Assembly (NCBI RefSeq): GCF_000720175.1
Contig: NZ_JOIX01000078.1
Coordinates: forward strand, 1-34,142
Length of the DNA: 34,142 nucleotides
DNA from: Streptomyces sp. NRRL S-337
GTDB taxonomy: Bacteria > Actinomycetota > Actinomycetes > Streptomycetales > Streptomycetaceae
Direction: 5' to 3'
How positions within the stretch are numbered: the stretch's first letter is position 1; every line of letters begins with the position of its first letter. Under the pieces are notes generated by a model. The model made no database searches. It was given only the letters and a program-made list of their open reading frames with translations, and had not been told where the DNA came from. This document shows, piece by piece, positions 16,062 through 23,147 of the stretch. A program made the position numbers and the translations under genes.

Positions 16062-16121
16062 CCTTAAGAGCCTTCTAAGAAGCCTTCCAAGAGGTGGCCT
16101 TCCAAGAGGCCTTCCGAAAAC
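16062..16121. repeat. Five CCTT(C)nAAGAG repeats upstream of the glycosidase-like gene
   Basis: On the plus strand, units begin at 16062, 16071, 16083, 16098 and 16110 (CCTTAAGAG, CCTTCTAAGAAG, CCTTCCAAGAGG twice, CCTTCCGAAAAC). The spacings are 9, 12, 15 and 12 bp. They lie between the 102-residue membrane gene and the glycosidase-like start, i.e. in the latter's promoter region. Confidence 0.75.
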
Positions 16122-16134
16122 CGCTCACCGCGCC

Positions 16135-16443
16135 TCACTCCTCGCCCTGCTCCGGGTCCCCCGCGGCCCCTTCCGCCGCCTTCGAAGCCCGATCCCGCAT
16201 CCACCCGAGCAGGGCCGTGCCCCCGATCACCAGCCCGATGGCGATGAACCGGCTCGCGCGGTAGTAGCCCATCGCCTGCACCTGCGCGTCCCCGGGCGGC
16301 CGCAGAAACGACCACACGGCCCACGCCACCCCACCCACGATCAGCACCACGGCCCCGATCGGCCCCAGCCCCGCCCACCAGGGGCTGGAGTCGTAGACCT
16401 GGTCTTCGGGGCGGTGCGGGGTGTCGCGTGGGGTGGGCGTCAT
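16135..16443 (-). CDS. Small two-pass membrane protein
   Basis: This 102-residue protein has a short polar head (MTPTPRDTPHRPEDQVYDSSPWW), two membrane segments (about 26-46, GPIGAVVLIVGGVAWAVWSFL, and 66-81, FIAIGLVIGGTALLGW) and a charged cytoplasmic tail rich in Ala/Glu. I do not recognise a family. The ATG at 16443 has GGAGAG 8 nt upstream. It begins 22 nt after the M20 hydrolase stop on the same strand, so the two are probably cotranscribed. Confidence 0.7.
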   Translation of the reverse strand: MTPTPRDTPHRPEDQVYDSSPWWAGLGPIGAVVLIVGGVAWAVWSFLRPPGDAQVQAMGYYRASRFIAIGLVIGGTALLGWMRDRASKAAEGAAGDPEQGEE

Positions 16444-16465
16444 GCGGAAGCTCTCCGTACGGGTG

Positions 16466-17659
16466 TCAGCTGGCCGAGGCCAGGCGGCGGGCCGCCAGTT
16501 CGGCGTAGACGGCGGCGCCGTCCGCCAGTACGGCGTCGTCGAACTCGGCGAGCGGCGAGTGGTTGTTGGGGCTGCGTTCCGGATCGGCGCCGCGGGGCGG
16601 GGCGCCGAGGAAGAGCATGGCGCCGGGGACCTCGGCGAGCACGCGGGAGAAGTCCTCCGAGCCCTGGAGCGGCTGCGCCTGCGGCACGTAGCGCTCCTCG
16701 CCCAGTGCCTCGCGGATCGCGCCCGCCGCGAAGTCCGCCTCCGTGTGGTCGTTGACGGTGACGGGGTACATCTCCACGAACTCCGCGTCCACGGCCACCC
16801 CGTAGGCCGCCGCGATGCCCCGGCACACCTCCACCGTGCCGTCCTTGACGCGGGCCTGCGCCGCGTCCGAGAAGCTGCGCACCGTCGCCTCGAAGACGGC
16901 GGTGTCCGGGATGACGTTCTGCTTCGTACCGGCGTGGAACGTGCCCACCGTCAGAATCACCGGGTCGAAGACGTCGAAGGTGCGGGTGATCCACGCCTGC
17001 AGCGCGGTCACCATCGCGCAGCCCGCCTGCACCGGGTCCTTGGCGCGGTGCGGCATCGATCCGTGCCCGCCCTCCCCGCGCACCGTCACCCGCAACGTGT
17101 TGGACGCGGCCATCGCCGTCCCGCCACGGGTCCGGAACACGCCGCTGGGCAGCCCCGCCGACAGCACATGGATCGCGTACGCCGCCGCCGGCCGCTGCCC
17201 GGTCGCGTCCAGCAACCCCTCGGCGAGCATGTGCCGCGCCCCGTCGTAGCCCTCCTCGCCCGGCTGGAACATGAAGAGGACGTCCCCCGCGAGCCGGTCG
17301 CGGTGCGCGCTGAGCAGCTTCGCGGCGCCGGTGAGCATGGTGGTGTGGAGATCATGGCCGCAGGCGTGCATCCGGCCGTTGTCGGCGGCGAAGTCCAGCC
17401 CGGTCCGCTCGGCGACCGGCAGCGCGTCCATGTCCCCGCGCAGCAGCACGGTGGGCCCCGGCCGTCCCCCACGCAACACCGCCGTCACCGAACTGAGCCC
17501 GTCCCCGGTACCGACCTCCAACGGCAGCCCGTCGAGCGCGGCCAGCACGGTCTCCTGCGTACGGGGGAGTTCGAGCCCGGTCTCCGGGATGCGGTGCAGC
17601 GTACGGCGGAGCTGGATGAGGTCGTCGGACAGCGCCCGGGCGTCGTCGCGGAGGTTCAT
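16466..17659 (-). CDS. M20-family amidohydrolase/peptidase
   Basis: This 397-residue protein has normal length for M20D amidohydrolases (hippurate, IAA-amino-acid or N-acyl-amino-acid hydrolases). Metal-site motifs are intact: RGDMDALP (75-81), HACGHDLHT (C100 and H102 as ligands), QPGEEGYDGA (general base and ligand E135/E136), an inner His in the dimerisation lobe (GEGGHGSMPH), and a C-terminal SPNNHSPLAEFDD His. The lid domain reads ILTVGTFHAGTKQNVIPD. It hydrolyses an amide bond with two divalent metals in the cytoplasm; the acyl substrate is unknown. The ATG at 17659 has AAGGGA 7 nt upstream. It follows the DUF397 gene by 13 bp on the same strand. Confidence 0.92.
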   Translation of the reverse strand: MNLRDDARALSDDLIQLRRTLHRIPETGLELPRTQETVLAALDGLPLEVGTGDGLSSVTAVLRGGRPGPTVLLRGDMDALPVAERTGLDFAADNGRMHACGHDLHTTMLTGAAKLLSAHRDRLAGDVLFMFQPGEEGYDGARHMLAEGLLDATGQRPAAAYAIHVLSAGLPSGVFRTRGGTAMAASNTLRVTVRGEGGHGSMPHRAKDPVQAGCAMVTALQAWITRTFDVFDPVILTVGTFHAGTKQNVIPDTAVFEATVRSFSDAAQARVKDGTVEVCRGIAAAYGVAVDAEFVEMYPVTVNDHTEADFAAGAIREALGEERYVPQAQPLQGSEDFSRVLAEVPGAMLFLGAPPRGADPERSPNNHSPLAEFDDAVLADGAAVYAELAARRLASAS

Positions 17660-17672
17660 GGGCTCGTTCCCT

Positions 17673-17960
17673 TCAGGCGCCGAACTCGCCTTGTTTGACG
17701 GCGGAGATGAACGTGGCCCAGTCGGTGGCGGGGAAGAGGAGGGCGGGGCCGTCGGGGTTCTTGCTGTCGCGGACGGGGATGAGGCCGTGGGGGTGGGTGA
17801 GGGTGCGGCTGAATTCGATGCACTCCCCCCCGTTGCCTTCGCTGTAGGACGACTTGGTCCAGGCGAAGTCTCGGGTGAACTCGACGCAGTCACCGCCGTT
17901 GGCATCGCTGTAGGACGACTTGATCCACTCGGCCCCCACGAGATTCAAGTCGGCACTCAT
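17673..17960 (-). CDS. DUF397 protein with duplicated WxKSSYS module
   Basis: This 95-residue protein is typical of the small DUF397 partners of WhiJ-like regulators. The motif W-x-K-S-S-Y-S-x4-G-G-x-C-(V/I)-E-F occurs twice (12-28 and 34-50), followed by the usual single ending VRDSKNPDGPALLFPATDWATFISAVKQGEF. Most family members I know have one motif, so the N-terminal half looks duplicated (22-residue period, also visible in the DNA). Its ATG overlaps the XRE stop (ATGA). In Streptomyces such pairs act in development or antibiotic control. I infer that the small protein relieves or tunes the XRE regulator. Confidence 0.92.
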   Translation of the reverse strand: MSADLNLVGAEWIKSSYSDANGGDCVEFTRDFAWTKSSYSEGNGGECIEFSRTLTHPHGLIPVRDSKNPDGPALLFPATDWATFISAVKQGEFGA

Positions 17961-18787
17961 GCGCGGTACTCCTCCAACAGAGTCTTGATCAGAGCCCCTG
18001 ATTGATCGGGGGACAACGCGTGCGCCCTGAGGAGATCATAGTCGTCCAGGGCAGCATCGACCGTTTGTGCGGAGTCGTGCATCCTGCCTCCTACCCGGGT
18101 CTCCGTGTACAGCACCGCCCGGGAGTCCGTGAATCGCAGCACAGTGAAGGGCCTTGTGGACGCGGCAGGGGCACCTGCTGAGAAGGGTATGACCTGAAGT
18201 TTGATGCGTGGTGAAGCGGCTGCCCTCAGCAGGTAATCAAGCTGTCCGGCCATGATCTCGGCGCCCCCTACGACCGTTCGCAGACAGGCCTCATGCACGA
18301 TGGTCCACAGGAACGGCGGGTTGTCCCGCTCGAAGACCTCACGCCGACGCAATCGCGCGGCCACCTTGCCCTCGATTGCCTCGTCTTCTTCGTGGCCGAA
18401 GTACGAGCGGAAGATGGCTCGCGCGTAGCCCTCCGTCTGCAGGAGGCCCTTCACCACGTTCGTCGAGTAGTCCAGTATCCGCGAGGCTTTCCCCTCCAGG
18501 TGCGCGTACGGCACGAACCAACTCGGGTGGTCCCCTTCCTCGATCCGCTGCAGCAACCCCGCGAATAACTCGCCCGTGCCGAATACCGTGTCGCAGCCCT
18601 TGGCGAACTTCATGCTCGGCCTGGGCAGCAGCGTCCCGGACTCGACCTTGCTGACATAGCCGTTGGTGTAGCCCGTGGCGTTGGCCAGATGCTTCTGCGT
18701 GAGCTTTCGGGCCAGCCGTACCTGTCTGACGTCACGGCCGAAGCGCTGGAGCGGATTCAAATGCTCGGGCGGCGTCGTCTCGTCCAA
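17957..18787 (-). CDS. WhiJ-like XRE transcriptional regulator with DUF5753
   Basis: This 276-residue protein has an N-terminal XRE helix-turn-helix (~14-70; FGRDVRQVRLARKLTQKHLANATGYTNGYVSKVESGTLLP) and a DUF5753 domain (~95-270; VVKGLLQTEGYARAIF, RLRRREVFERDNPPFLWTIVHEACLRTVVGG, LPF-like VIPFSAGAPA). The start is TTG at 18787 with AGAGG 8 nt upstream; nearby ATGs at 18803 and 18806 are out of frame. It is a DNA-binding regulator probably acting with the DUF397 protein it overlaps. It faces the 106-residue gene at 18949, and an inverted repeat lies between them. Confidence 0.92.
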   Translation of the reverse strand: MDETTPPEHLNPLQRFGRDVRQVRLARKLTQKHLANATGYTNGYVSKVESGTLLPRPSMKFAKGCDTVFGTGELFAGLLQRIEEGDHPSWFVPYAHLEGKASRILDYSTNVVKGLLQTEGYARAIFRSYFGHEEDEAIEGKVAARLRRREVFERDNPPFLWTIVHEACLRTVVGGAEIMAGQLDYLLRAAASPRIKLQVIPFSAGAPAASTRPFTVLRFTDSRAVLYTETRVGGRMHDSAQTVDAALDDYDLLRAHALSPDQSGALIKTLLEEYRA

Positions 18788-18840
18788 CGCTGTGACCTCT
18801 CATCATGCGGGCGTACGTGGGCATCGCGGCAGGTCTCGAT

Positions 18841-18861
18841 GTTGAACGCTGCTGGTTCAAC
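18841..18861. promoter_or_regulatory. Inverted repeat GTTGAAC-N7-GTTCAAC, candidate XRE operator
   Basis: Perfect 7-bp arms (18841-18847, 18855-18861) lie in the divergent gap between the XRE gene and the gene at 18949. A second small dyad, GTTAC-CTC-GTAAC, is at 18916-18928, in the leader of the latter. Both could be bound by the XRE regulator. Confidence 0.45.
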
Positions 18862-18948
18862 CGCTGCGATCCTATTGCCCGTTGCGTTGCCAGCGTGACC
18901 GAATTGCTACATCCGGTTACCTCGTAACGGAGCCCCAGGAGGCTGCTC

Positions 18949-19269
18949 ATGACGGACGACACCCCCACCTCCCCCACCACCTCCACCCCCCGACTCCTCC
19001 CCTGGACGAGCCCCGACGGGAAGCCCTGCCTGCTCCTCGGGGACGGCGACGGCTTCATCTCGCGGCTCGCCGACGACATCGAGGCCGAGCAGCTCTGCTA
19101 CACCGCCGAGTTGCGCAAAGAGGCGCGGCGGATGCTCGACGGGCGGAGCTGGACGACCGGGGAGCTTCAGCTGCTGACCGTGGAGCTGACGGAGGCGCTC
19201 GACGCGGTGCAGCGGATCGCGGAGAGCCGGGGTGAGCGGCTGGTTCTTAACCAGCGGTCAGGCCACTGA
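18949..19269 (+). CDS. Uncharacterised small protein divergent from the XRE gene
   Basis: This 106-residue protein has a Thr/Ser/Pro-rich head (1-18), then LLPWTSPDGKPCLLLGDGDGFISRLADDIEAEQL and a charged helical second half (AELRKEARRMLDGRSWTTGELQLLTVELTEALDAVQRIAESRGERL). It has no signal or membrane segment. The ATG at 18949 has AGGAGG 7 nt upstream, a strong translation start. I do not recognise a family. Being divergent from the WhiJ-like regulator suggests it is a target or third component of that system; this is context only. Confidence 0.75.
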   Translation: MTDDTPTSPTTSTPRLLPWTSPDGKPCLLLGDGDGFISRLADDIEAEQLCYTAELRKEARRMLDGRSWTTGELQLLTVELTEALDAVQRIAESRGERLVLNQRSGH

Positions 19270-19306
19270 TCGTGGAATGCCGTCGCTGGAGTACTTGGCA
19301 CTCGGC

Positions 19307-19312
19307 TACGGT
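19307..19312 (+). promoter_or_regulatory. -10 hexamer TACGGT of a predicted leaderless promoter
   Basis: TACGGT, CCCGCC, then the ATG at 19319 (6-nt gap), with no Shine-Dalgarno sequence. Confidence 0.5.
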
Positions 19313-19318
19313 CCCGCC

Positions 19319-19612
19319 ATGTTCGTTGTCACAGTGACCTATACGGCGCCCCTGGCGGAAGTGGACCCGTGGAGACCGGCCCACGGCGACTGGCTGAACG
19401 ACCTCATTTCACGGCGGCTGCTGCTGGCAGTCGGTCGCCAAGTGCCTTTGGTGGGTGGTGTCTACCTGGCTGCCAAGATGCCTGTCGAGGACCTCGACCG
19501 GATCCTCGCCACCGATCCGTACGTGCTCAACGGCGTTGCCTCGCACAGCGTGGTCGAGTTCGAACCCTTGCTGGTCGCGTCCGGTCTGGAGGACCTCAAG
19601 CGCGAGGGGTGA
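19319..19612 (+). CDS. YciI-family protein
   Basis: This 97-residue protein is the usual YciI size. It starts MFVVTVTYTAPLAEVDPWRPAHGDWL, has the conserved His (H22) in the first helix, then LLLAVGRQVPLVGGVYLAAKMPVEDLDRIL and the DPYVLNGVASHSVVEFEPL ending with the partner Asp. YciI proteins are ferredoxin-like dimers with a His-Asp pair; their reactions are mostly unknown. The frame is open further upstream, with ATG at 19277, but the family start and the TANNNT-6 nt-ATG pattern favour 19319. Confidence 0.82.
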   Translation: MFVVTVTYTAPLAEVDPWRPAHGDWLNDLISRRLLLAVGRQVPLVGGVYLAAKMPVEDLDRILATDPYVLNGVASHSVVEFEPLLVASGLEDLKREG

Positions 19613-19696
19613 GCGCTCCCTCGGCAGCAGGGGCTCCAGCACCACCACACGCACATCGAGGCACACCGAGGGGTGCCGAGGCACATGGGGGACGAC

Positions 19697-20206
19697 ATGC
19701 ACAGCTTCTACGTGTTCGAGGGCTCGCTCTGGCAGGGCGGCGGTGGTTGGGAGCACCTTGAGGTGTGCAGCGACCTCGAAGAGCTCGACGCCTCGGTCGC
19801 CTACTACGTGCGTACGGGTTCGTGGGCGGCCGGCGATGCGTTCGTGGTCAGGGTGTACCAGCGCGGGGAGCTCCTGGCGGAACGGGAGCTGGGCCCGTTC
19901 GTGACGGTGAAGGTCCCCGGGCTGACGGCGATGCGGTCCGCGGAGGACCTGCGGACGAGCGGCGGCGTACCGGAGCCCGGTGGGCGGTACGACGGCATGG
20001 ACGACGACGCGATCTGGGAGTCCCTGCCCCAGGACATGTACGAGATCGCGGCGGAATCCCCCGAGCGCATCCACGTGAGCGTCGACCGGGACGGCCTTGC
20101 CCTGCCGGCGCTGGTCCCTCCCGTGCTGCCGCCGGGGGTCGGCGTCGTGATCGACGGGCGCGAGTTGGCATACGGCCGCAACTCGACACTGGACGGCTGC
20201 CTCTGA
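19697..20206 (+). CDS. Uncharacterised acidic protein
   Basis: This 169-residue protein starts at ATG 19697 (GGGGGA just upstream; GTG 19673 and ATG 19685 are in-frame alternatives). It begins MHSFYVFEGSLWQGGGGWEHLEVCSDLEELDASVAYYV, continues with predicted beta-strands (DAFVVRVYQRGELLAERELGPFVTVKVPG), and ends with an acidic loop and VIDGRELAYGRNSTLDGCL. It is soluble, with no obvious catalytic motif. I do not recognise it; the beta-rich pattern could be a small binding domain. It is preceded by 84 bp after the YciI gene and followed by a tandem repeat array. Confidence 0.6.
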   Translation: MHSFYVFEGSLWQGGGGWEHLEVCSDLEELDASVAYYVRTGSWAAGDAFVVRVYQRGELLAERELGPFVTVKVPGLTAMRSAEDLRTSGGVPEPGGRYDGMDDDAIWESLPQDMYEIAAESPERIHVSVDRDGLALPALVPPVLPPGVGVVIDGRELAYGRNSTLDGCL

Positions 20207-20221
20207 ACCGGTCGGCGTCCG

Positions 20222-20316
20222 CCCCTGCCGCCCCGGCGGATGCCCACCCCTGCCGTCCCGGCGGATGCCCACCCCTCCCGTCCCGGCGGATGCCCACCCC
20301 TCCCGTCCCGGCGGTC
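20222..20316. repeat. Four tandem 25-bp repeats, G-quadruplex-prone on the minus strand
   Basis: Units start at 20222, 20247, 20272 and 20297 (CCCCT(G/C)CCG(T/C)CCCGGCGGATGCCCA; the last is cut short). On the minus strand, units 3 and 4 read GGGACGGGAGGGGTGGG, four G-tracts with 1-2 nt loops. No spacers separate the units. They occupy the gap between the unknown gene and the TSUP transporter. Confidence 0.85.
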
Positions 20317-20364
20317 TTCGTCACAGCGCCCGTAATTCCGGAGCCCGGTCCGCGGCCCGCTTCT

Positions 20365-20370
20365 TAAGAT
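20365..20370 (+). promoter_or_regulatory. -10 hexamer TAAGAT of a predicted leaderless promoter
   Basis: TAAGAT, CAGCCG, then the GTG at 20377 (6-nt gap). It follows directly after the 25-bp repeat array. Confidence 0.5.
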
Positions 20371-20376
20371 CAGCCG

Positions 20377-21165
20377 GTGCCCGCTGACATATCGCTCTTC
20401 GCCCTGACCCTGCTCTGCCTGGCCGCGCTCGCGGCGGGATGGATCGACGCCGTGGTGGGCGGTGGCGGGCTGTTGCTGCTCCCGGCCCTGCTGGTCGGTC
20501 TTCCGCACACGCCCGCCGCGTACGTCCTCGGCACCAACAAGTCCACCGCCATCGTGGGCACGACGGCGGCCGCGGTCACGTACGTGCGCAAGGCGCCGAT
20601 CGATCTGCGGACCGCGCTGCGGATCGGGCTGGCGGCGGTGGCCGGCTCGCTGGGCGGGGCGTTCTTCGCGGCCGGGATCAACAGTGAGGTGCTGCGCCCG
20701 CTGATCATGGCGGTCCTGCTGGGCGTGCTCGCCTTCGTCCTCTTCCGCCCGGCCTTCGGGACCGCACCGGCGCCGTCCGGACCGGTCTCCCGGCGGCGGG
20801 TGCTCGCCGCGGTCCTCGTCGCCGGTCTGGGCATCGGTTTCTACGACGGCCTGATCGGGCCGGGGACCGGCGCGTTCCTGGTCGTCGCGCTCGCCGCGGT
20901 GCTGCACATGGACCTGGTGACCTCGTCCGCCACGGCCAAGGTCGTGAACGTCTGCACCAACGTCGGCGCGCTGACGATGTTCGCCGTCCAGGGCACCGTG
21001 CTGTGGCAACTCGGCGCGCTGCTGGCGCTGTTCAACCTCGTGGGCGGCCTGGTGGGTGCCCGGATGGCGCTCAAGCGCGGGGCCGGGTTCGTTCGCGGGG
21101 TGCTGGTGGTCGTGGTCGTCGCCCTGCTGTGCAAGCTGGCGTACGACCAGTGGATCGCGGTCTGA
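20377..21165 (+). CDS. TSUP (TauE/SafE) family membrane transporter
   Basis: This 262-residue protein has about eight membrane segments in two halves. The first half has AGWIDAVVGGGGLLLLPALL and LGTNKSTAIVGTTAAAVTYV, the second GFYDGLIGPGTGAFLVVAL and SSATAKVVNVCTNVGAL. The repeated G-G-G/G-P-G loop and the TNKST/SATAK motifs are the family signature. Members move sulfite, sulfonates or similar anions; the substrate here is unknown. The GTG start is set by the TAAGAT-6 nt spacing. A single-gene unit is likely. Confidence 0.9.
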   Translation: MPADISLFALTLLCLAALAAGWIDAVVGGGGLLLLPALLVGLPHTPAAYVLGTNKSTAIVGTTAAAVTYVRKAPIDLRTALRIGLAAVAGSLGGAFFAAGINSEVLRPLIMAVLLGVLAFVLFRPAFGTAPAPSGPVSRRRVLAAVLVAGLGIGFYDGLIGPGTGAFLVVALAAVLHMDLVTSSATAKVVNVCTNVGALTMFAVQGTVLWQLGALLALFNLVGGLVGARMALKRGAGFVRGVLVVVVVALLCKLAYDQWIAV

Positions 21166-21192
21166 GGGACGCGAGGCGGGGCGAAGGGCGGC

Positions 21193-22065
21193 TCAGAACC
21201 GGCAGTGGTACAGCCGCCAGGTGTCCCGTACCGCCGGCACCTTGGCCACGGCCCGGGCGGCCAGCCGGGAGGCGGGCGGCAGTTGCTCGATCCCCGGGAG
21301 CTCCAGTGCGCTGACGTCCTCGACGATCCGCAGGCGCGGGCTGACGGCGGCGATCCCCGCGCGGTCGGTGCCCCAGCGCACCCGGGCCCCGGCCTTCCGG
21401 AGCACGCGGCTGAGCCGCTGGGTGCGGATGGCGAAGCTGCTGAAGGCGTCGAAGGCGGCGGCGCCGTGCGGCGCGTGGACGATCAGCCGCCGCAGCAGCG
21501 CGGTGGCGTCCGCCTCGGTGAGGTACATCAGCAGCCCCTCGGCGACGATCATCAGCGGCCGGTCCGCGGGCACCTGGGCGACCCACGCCGGGTCGGTCAC
21601 CGACGACGGGACGGCCGTGTAGTCGGCCGCCGGCTCCGGGAACAGCTGCCGGCGCAGGTCGATGACCTCGGGGTAGTCGACGTCGAACCAGCGCACTCGG
21701 GGGCCCGGGTCCAGCCGGTGGACGCGGGTGTCGAGGCCGCAGCCCAGATGCACCACCACCGCGTCGTCGTACCGGTCCAGGAACTCCGCCGTCCAGCGGT
21801 CCAACTGCCGCGCGCGCAGGGCCACCGTGACGGCATCGCCGGCGCTCAGCCGCATCGCGCGGAAGTCGTAGTCGATCCGGCGGACGGTGTCCAGGGCCAT
21901 GGTGTCGCCGAGGATCGGGTCGGGGGAGAGGCAGTCGACCGCCCGGGCGTAGAGCGTGGGAAGCAGGGTCTCCTTCTCGCCGGTCAGCCGCACCTTGACG
22001 CCCGCCTCGCCGCTGCCGCGGGGGCCGTTGCCGGCGGGGCCGTCACCGGGCCTGGAACTCGTCAT
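21193..22065 (-). CDS. Class I SAM methyltransferase, leucine-carboxyl-methyltransferase-like
   Basis: This 290-residue protein has a SAM site VVHLGCGLDTRVHRL, the acidic VRWFDVDYPEVIDLRRQL after beta-2, and ADRPLMIVAEGLLMYLTEADATALL, the pattern of the LCM/PPM1-like family common in actinomycetes (often annotated as polyketide or O-methyltransferases). It transfers a methyl group from SAM; the acceptor is unknown. ATG 22065 is preferred: TAGCTT lies 7 nt before it, near the leaderless pattern, though GAGGAG is also close. It converges with the TSUP gene, ending 27 bp away. Confidence 0.87.
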   Translation of the reverse strand: MTSSRPGDGPAGNGPRGSGEAGVKVRLTGEKETLLPTLYARAVDCLSPDPILGDTMALDTVRRIDYDFRAMRLSAGDAVTVALRARQLDRWTAEFLDRYDDAVVVHLGCGLDTRVHRLDPGPRVRWFDVDYPEVIDLRRQLFPEPAADYTAVPSSVTDPAWVAQVPADRPLMIVAEGLLMYLTEADATALLRRLIVHAPHGAAAFDAFSSFAIRTQRLSRVLRKAGARVRWGTDRAGIAAVSPRLRIVEDVSALELPGIEQLPPASRLAARAVAKVPAVRDTWRLYHCRF

Positions 22066-22143
22066 GCTCCTCAAGCTACATAAGATTCAGAAGAACGTGA
22101 AGGCACCGCGGCCTTCCAGCCCCGCGCCGCCCCGCCGTCTCCG

Positions 22144-22512
22144 CTACCCCCGCGCCGCCCCCGCCGTCTCCGCACCGCGGACGTCCTCGCCCTTGAACTC
22201 CGTGACGGACGTCAGCAGCACCGCCGACTCCTCGACGGCCTCCAGTCCGTGCCGCGCCTGGGGGAGCACGGCGATCTGACCCGCTTTCAGTTCGGTGCCG
22301 TTGCCCGGCCCGGTCAGCCGGACCCGCCCCTTGAGGACCTGCAGGCTCGCCGCCGGTGGCGCCTGGTGCTCGTCCAGCGAGGCCCCGGCGATCAGCGCGA
22401 TCACGGTCTGCCGGAGCGGACCGTCGTGGACGAAGAGATGGGCGCTGCGCCCGTGCGCGGAGGCCCTGGCGTCGTCGAGCAGCTGGCGGGTGAGTGCGTC
22501 GAGGTCGTGCAT
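22144..22512 (-). CDS. Small cupin-domain protein
   Basis: This 122-residue protein has an N-terminal helix (MHDLDALTRQLLDDARAS) followed by a cupin barrel: LRQTVIALIAGASLDEHQAPPAASLQVLKGRVRLTG (first motif, with E and H) and LKAGQIAVLPQARHGLEAVEESAVLLTSV (second motif, with H). The metal set is incomplete compared with classical cupins, so binding is uncertain. The ATG at 22512 has GAAAGG 8 nt upstream. It is divergent from cutA. Confidence 0.85.
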   Translation of the reverse strand: MHDLDALTRQLLDDARASAHGRSAHLFVHDGPLRQTVIALIAGASLDEHQAPPAASLQVLKGRVRLTGPGNGTELKAGQIAVLPQARHGLEAVEESAVLLTSVTEFKGEDVRGAETAGAARG

Positions 22513-22561
22513 GGTGCTGGCCTTTCGATGCGTGCCGGCGGCTGGCTCCCTTCCATCGTTG

Positions 22562-22601
22562 CCGCTGTACCAGCGGATGCAACCGGGGAACAACCGGGGA
22601 A
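22562..22601. promoter_or_regulatory. Inverted repeat and exact 11-bp tandem repeat before the cupin gene
   Basis: CCGCTG-TAC-CAGCGG (22562-22576) is a perfect dyad. It is followed by CAACCGGGGAA twice in tandem (22580-22590 and 22591-22601). The 11-bp phase matches one helical turn. These sit 50-90 bp before the cupin start. Confidence 0.4.
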
Positions 22602-22655
22602 TACGGCCGCGTGCGTCCGGGTGCGTGCCCCTGCGGGGGGCGGCCCGTCAGCTGA

Positions 22656-22681
22656 GGGATGATCATCCCGGTCCGTACGAT
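22656..22681 (+). promoter_or_regulatory. cutA promoter with 14-bp perfect palindrome
   Basis: GGGATGATCATCCC (22656-22669) is a perfect palindrome placed just before a -10-like TACGAT (22676-22681). It occupies the spacer where a repressor would block polymerase. The GTG of cutA is about 78 nt further on. Confidence 0.45.
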
Positions 22682-22759
22682 GCGGGGAGCGTCCGTTTGT
22701 CCCCCACCGGGTGCCCACCACGTGCCCCCGCCATGCCCCCCACCATGAAGGATGCCACC

Positions 22760-23146
22760 GTGGCCGATCCCATCGACCCGACCTCCCGCCCGGGCGACCC
22801 CACCTCCCGCCCGGGCGAACCGCCCGTATCCACCGAGTTCCTGACCGTCATGACCACCACGGACAGCGAGGAGACGGCCGAGCGCCTGGCCCGCGGCGCG
22901 ATCGAGGGCCGGCTCGCCGCCTGTGCCCAGGTCGGCGCCCCGGTGACCTCGGTCTACCGCTGGAACGACGCGGTGGAGACCGCGCGGGAATGGCAGGTCT
23001 TGTTCAAGACGTCGCAGGTGCGCTACCCGGAGCTGGAGCGGTACCTCCTTCAGACGCACGACTACGACACCCCCGAGATCATCGCCACCCCGATCACCCG
23101 CGGCGGGGCCGGCTATCTGTCCTGGGTCGCAGAGGAGACGAGCTGA
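22760..23146 (+). CDS. cutA: Divalent-cation tolerance protein CutA
   Basis: This 128-residue protein is a trimeric, ferredoxin-like (PII-fold) protein of uncertain function, linked to copper and other divalent ions. Signature segments are EFLTVMTTTDSEETAERLARGAIEGRLAACAQV, SVYRWNDAVETAREWQVLFKT and THDYDTPEIIATPI...YLSWVAEE. Residues 1-23 are an extra head with a duplicated DPTSRPG. I chose GTG at 22760 because AAGGA lies 7 nt upstream; ATG at 22745 and 22733 are in-frame alternatives. It is followed by the protease GTG 1 nt after its stop, so the two are likely cotranscribed. Confidence 0.93.
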   Translation: MADPIDPTSRPGDPTSRPGEPPVSTEFLTVMTTTDSEETAERLARGAIEGRLAACAQVGAPVTSVYRWNDAVETAREWQVLFKTSQVRYPELERYLLQTHDYDTPEIIATPITRGGAGYLSWVAEETS

Positions 23147-23147
23147 C

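Noticed and set aside
20222..20316. CRISPR array
   Set aside because: The 25-bp units are directly adjacent with no spacers, and no cas genes are present.
22295..22759. N-terminal extension of cutA
   Set aside because: It crosses the cupin gene and the divergent promoter region. AAGGA 7 nt before the GTG at 22760 decides the start.
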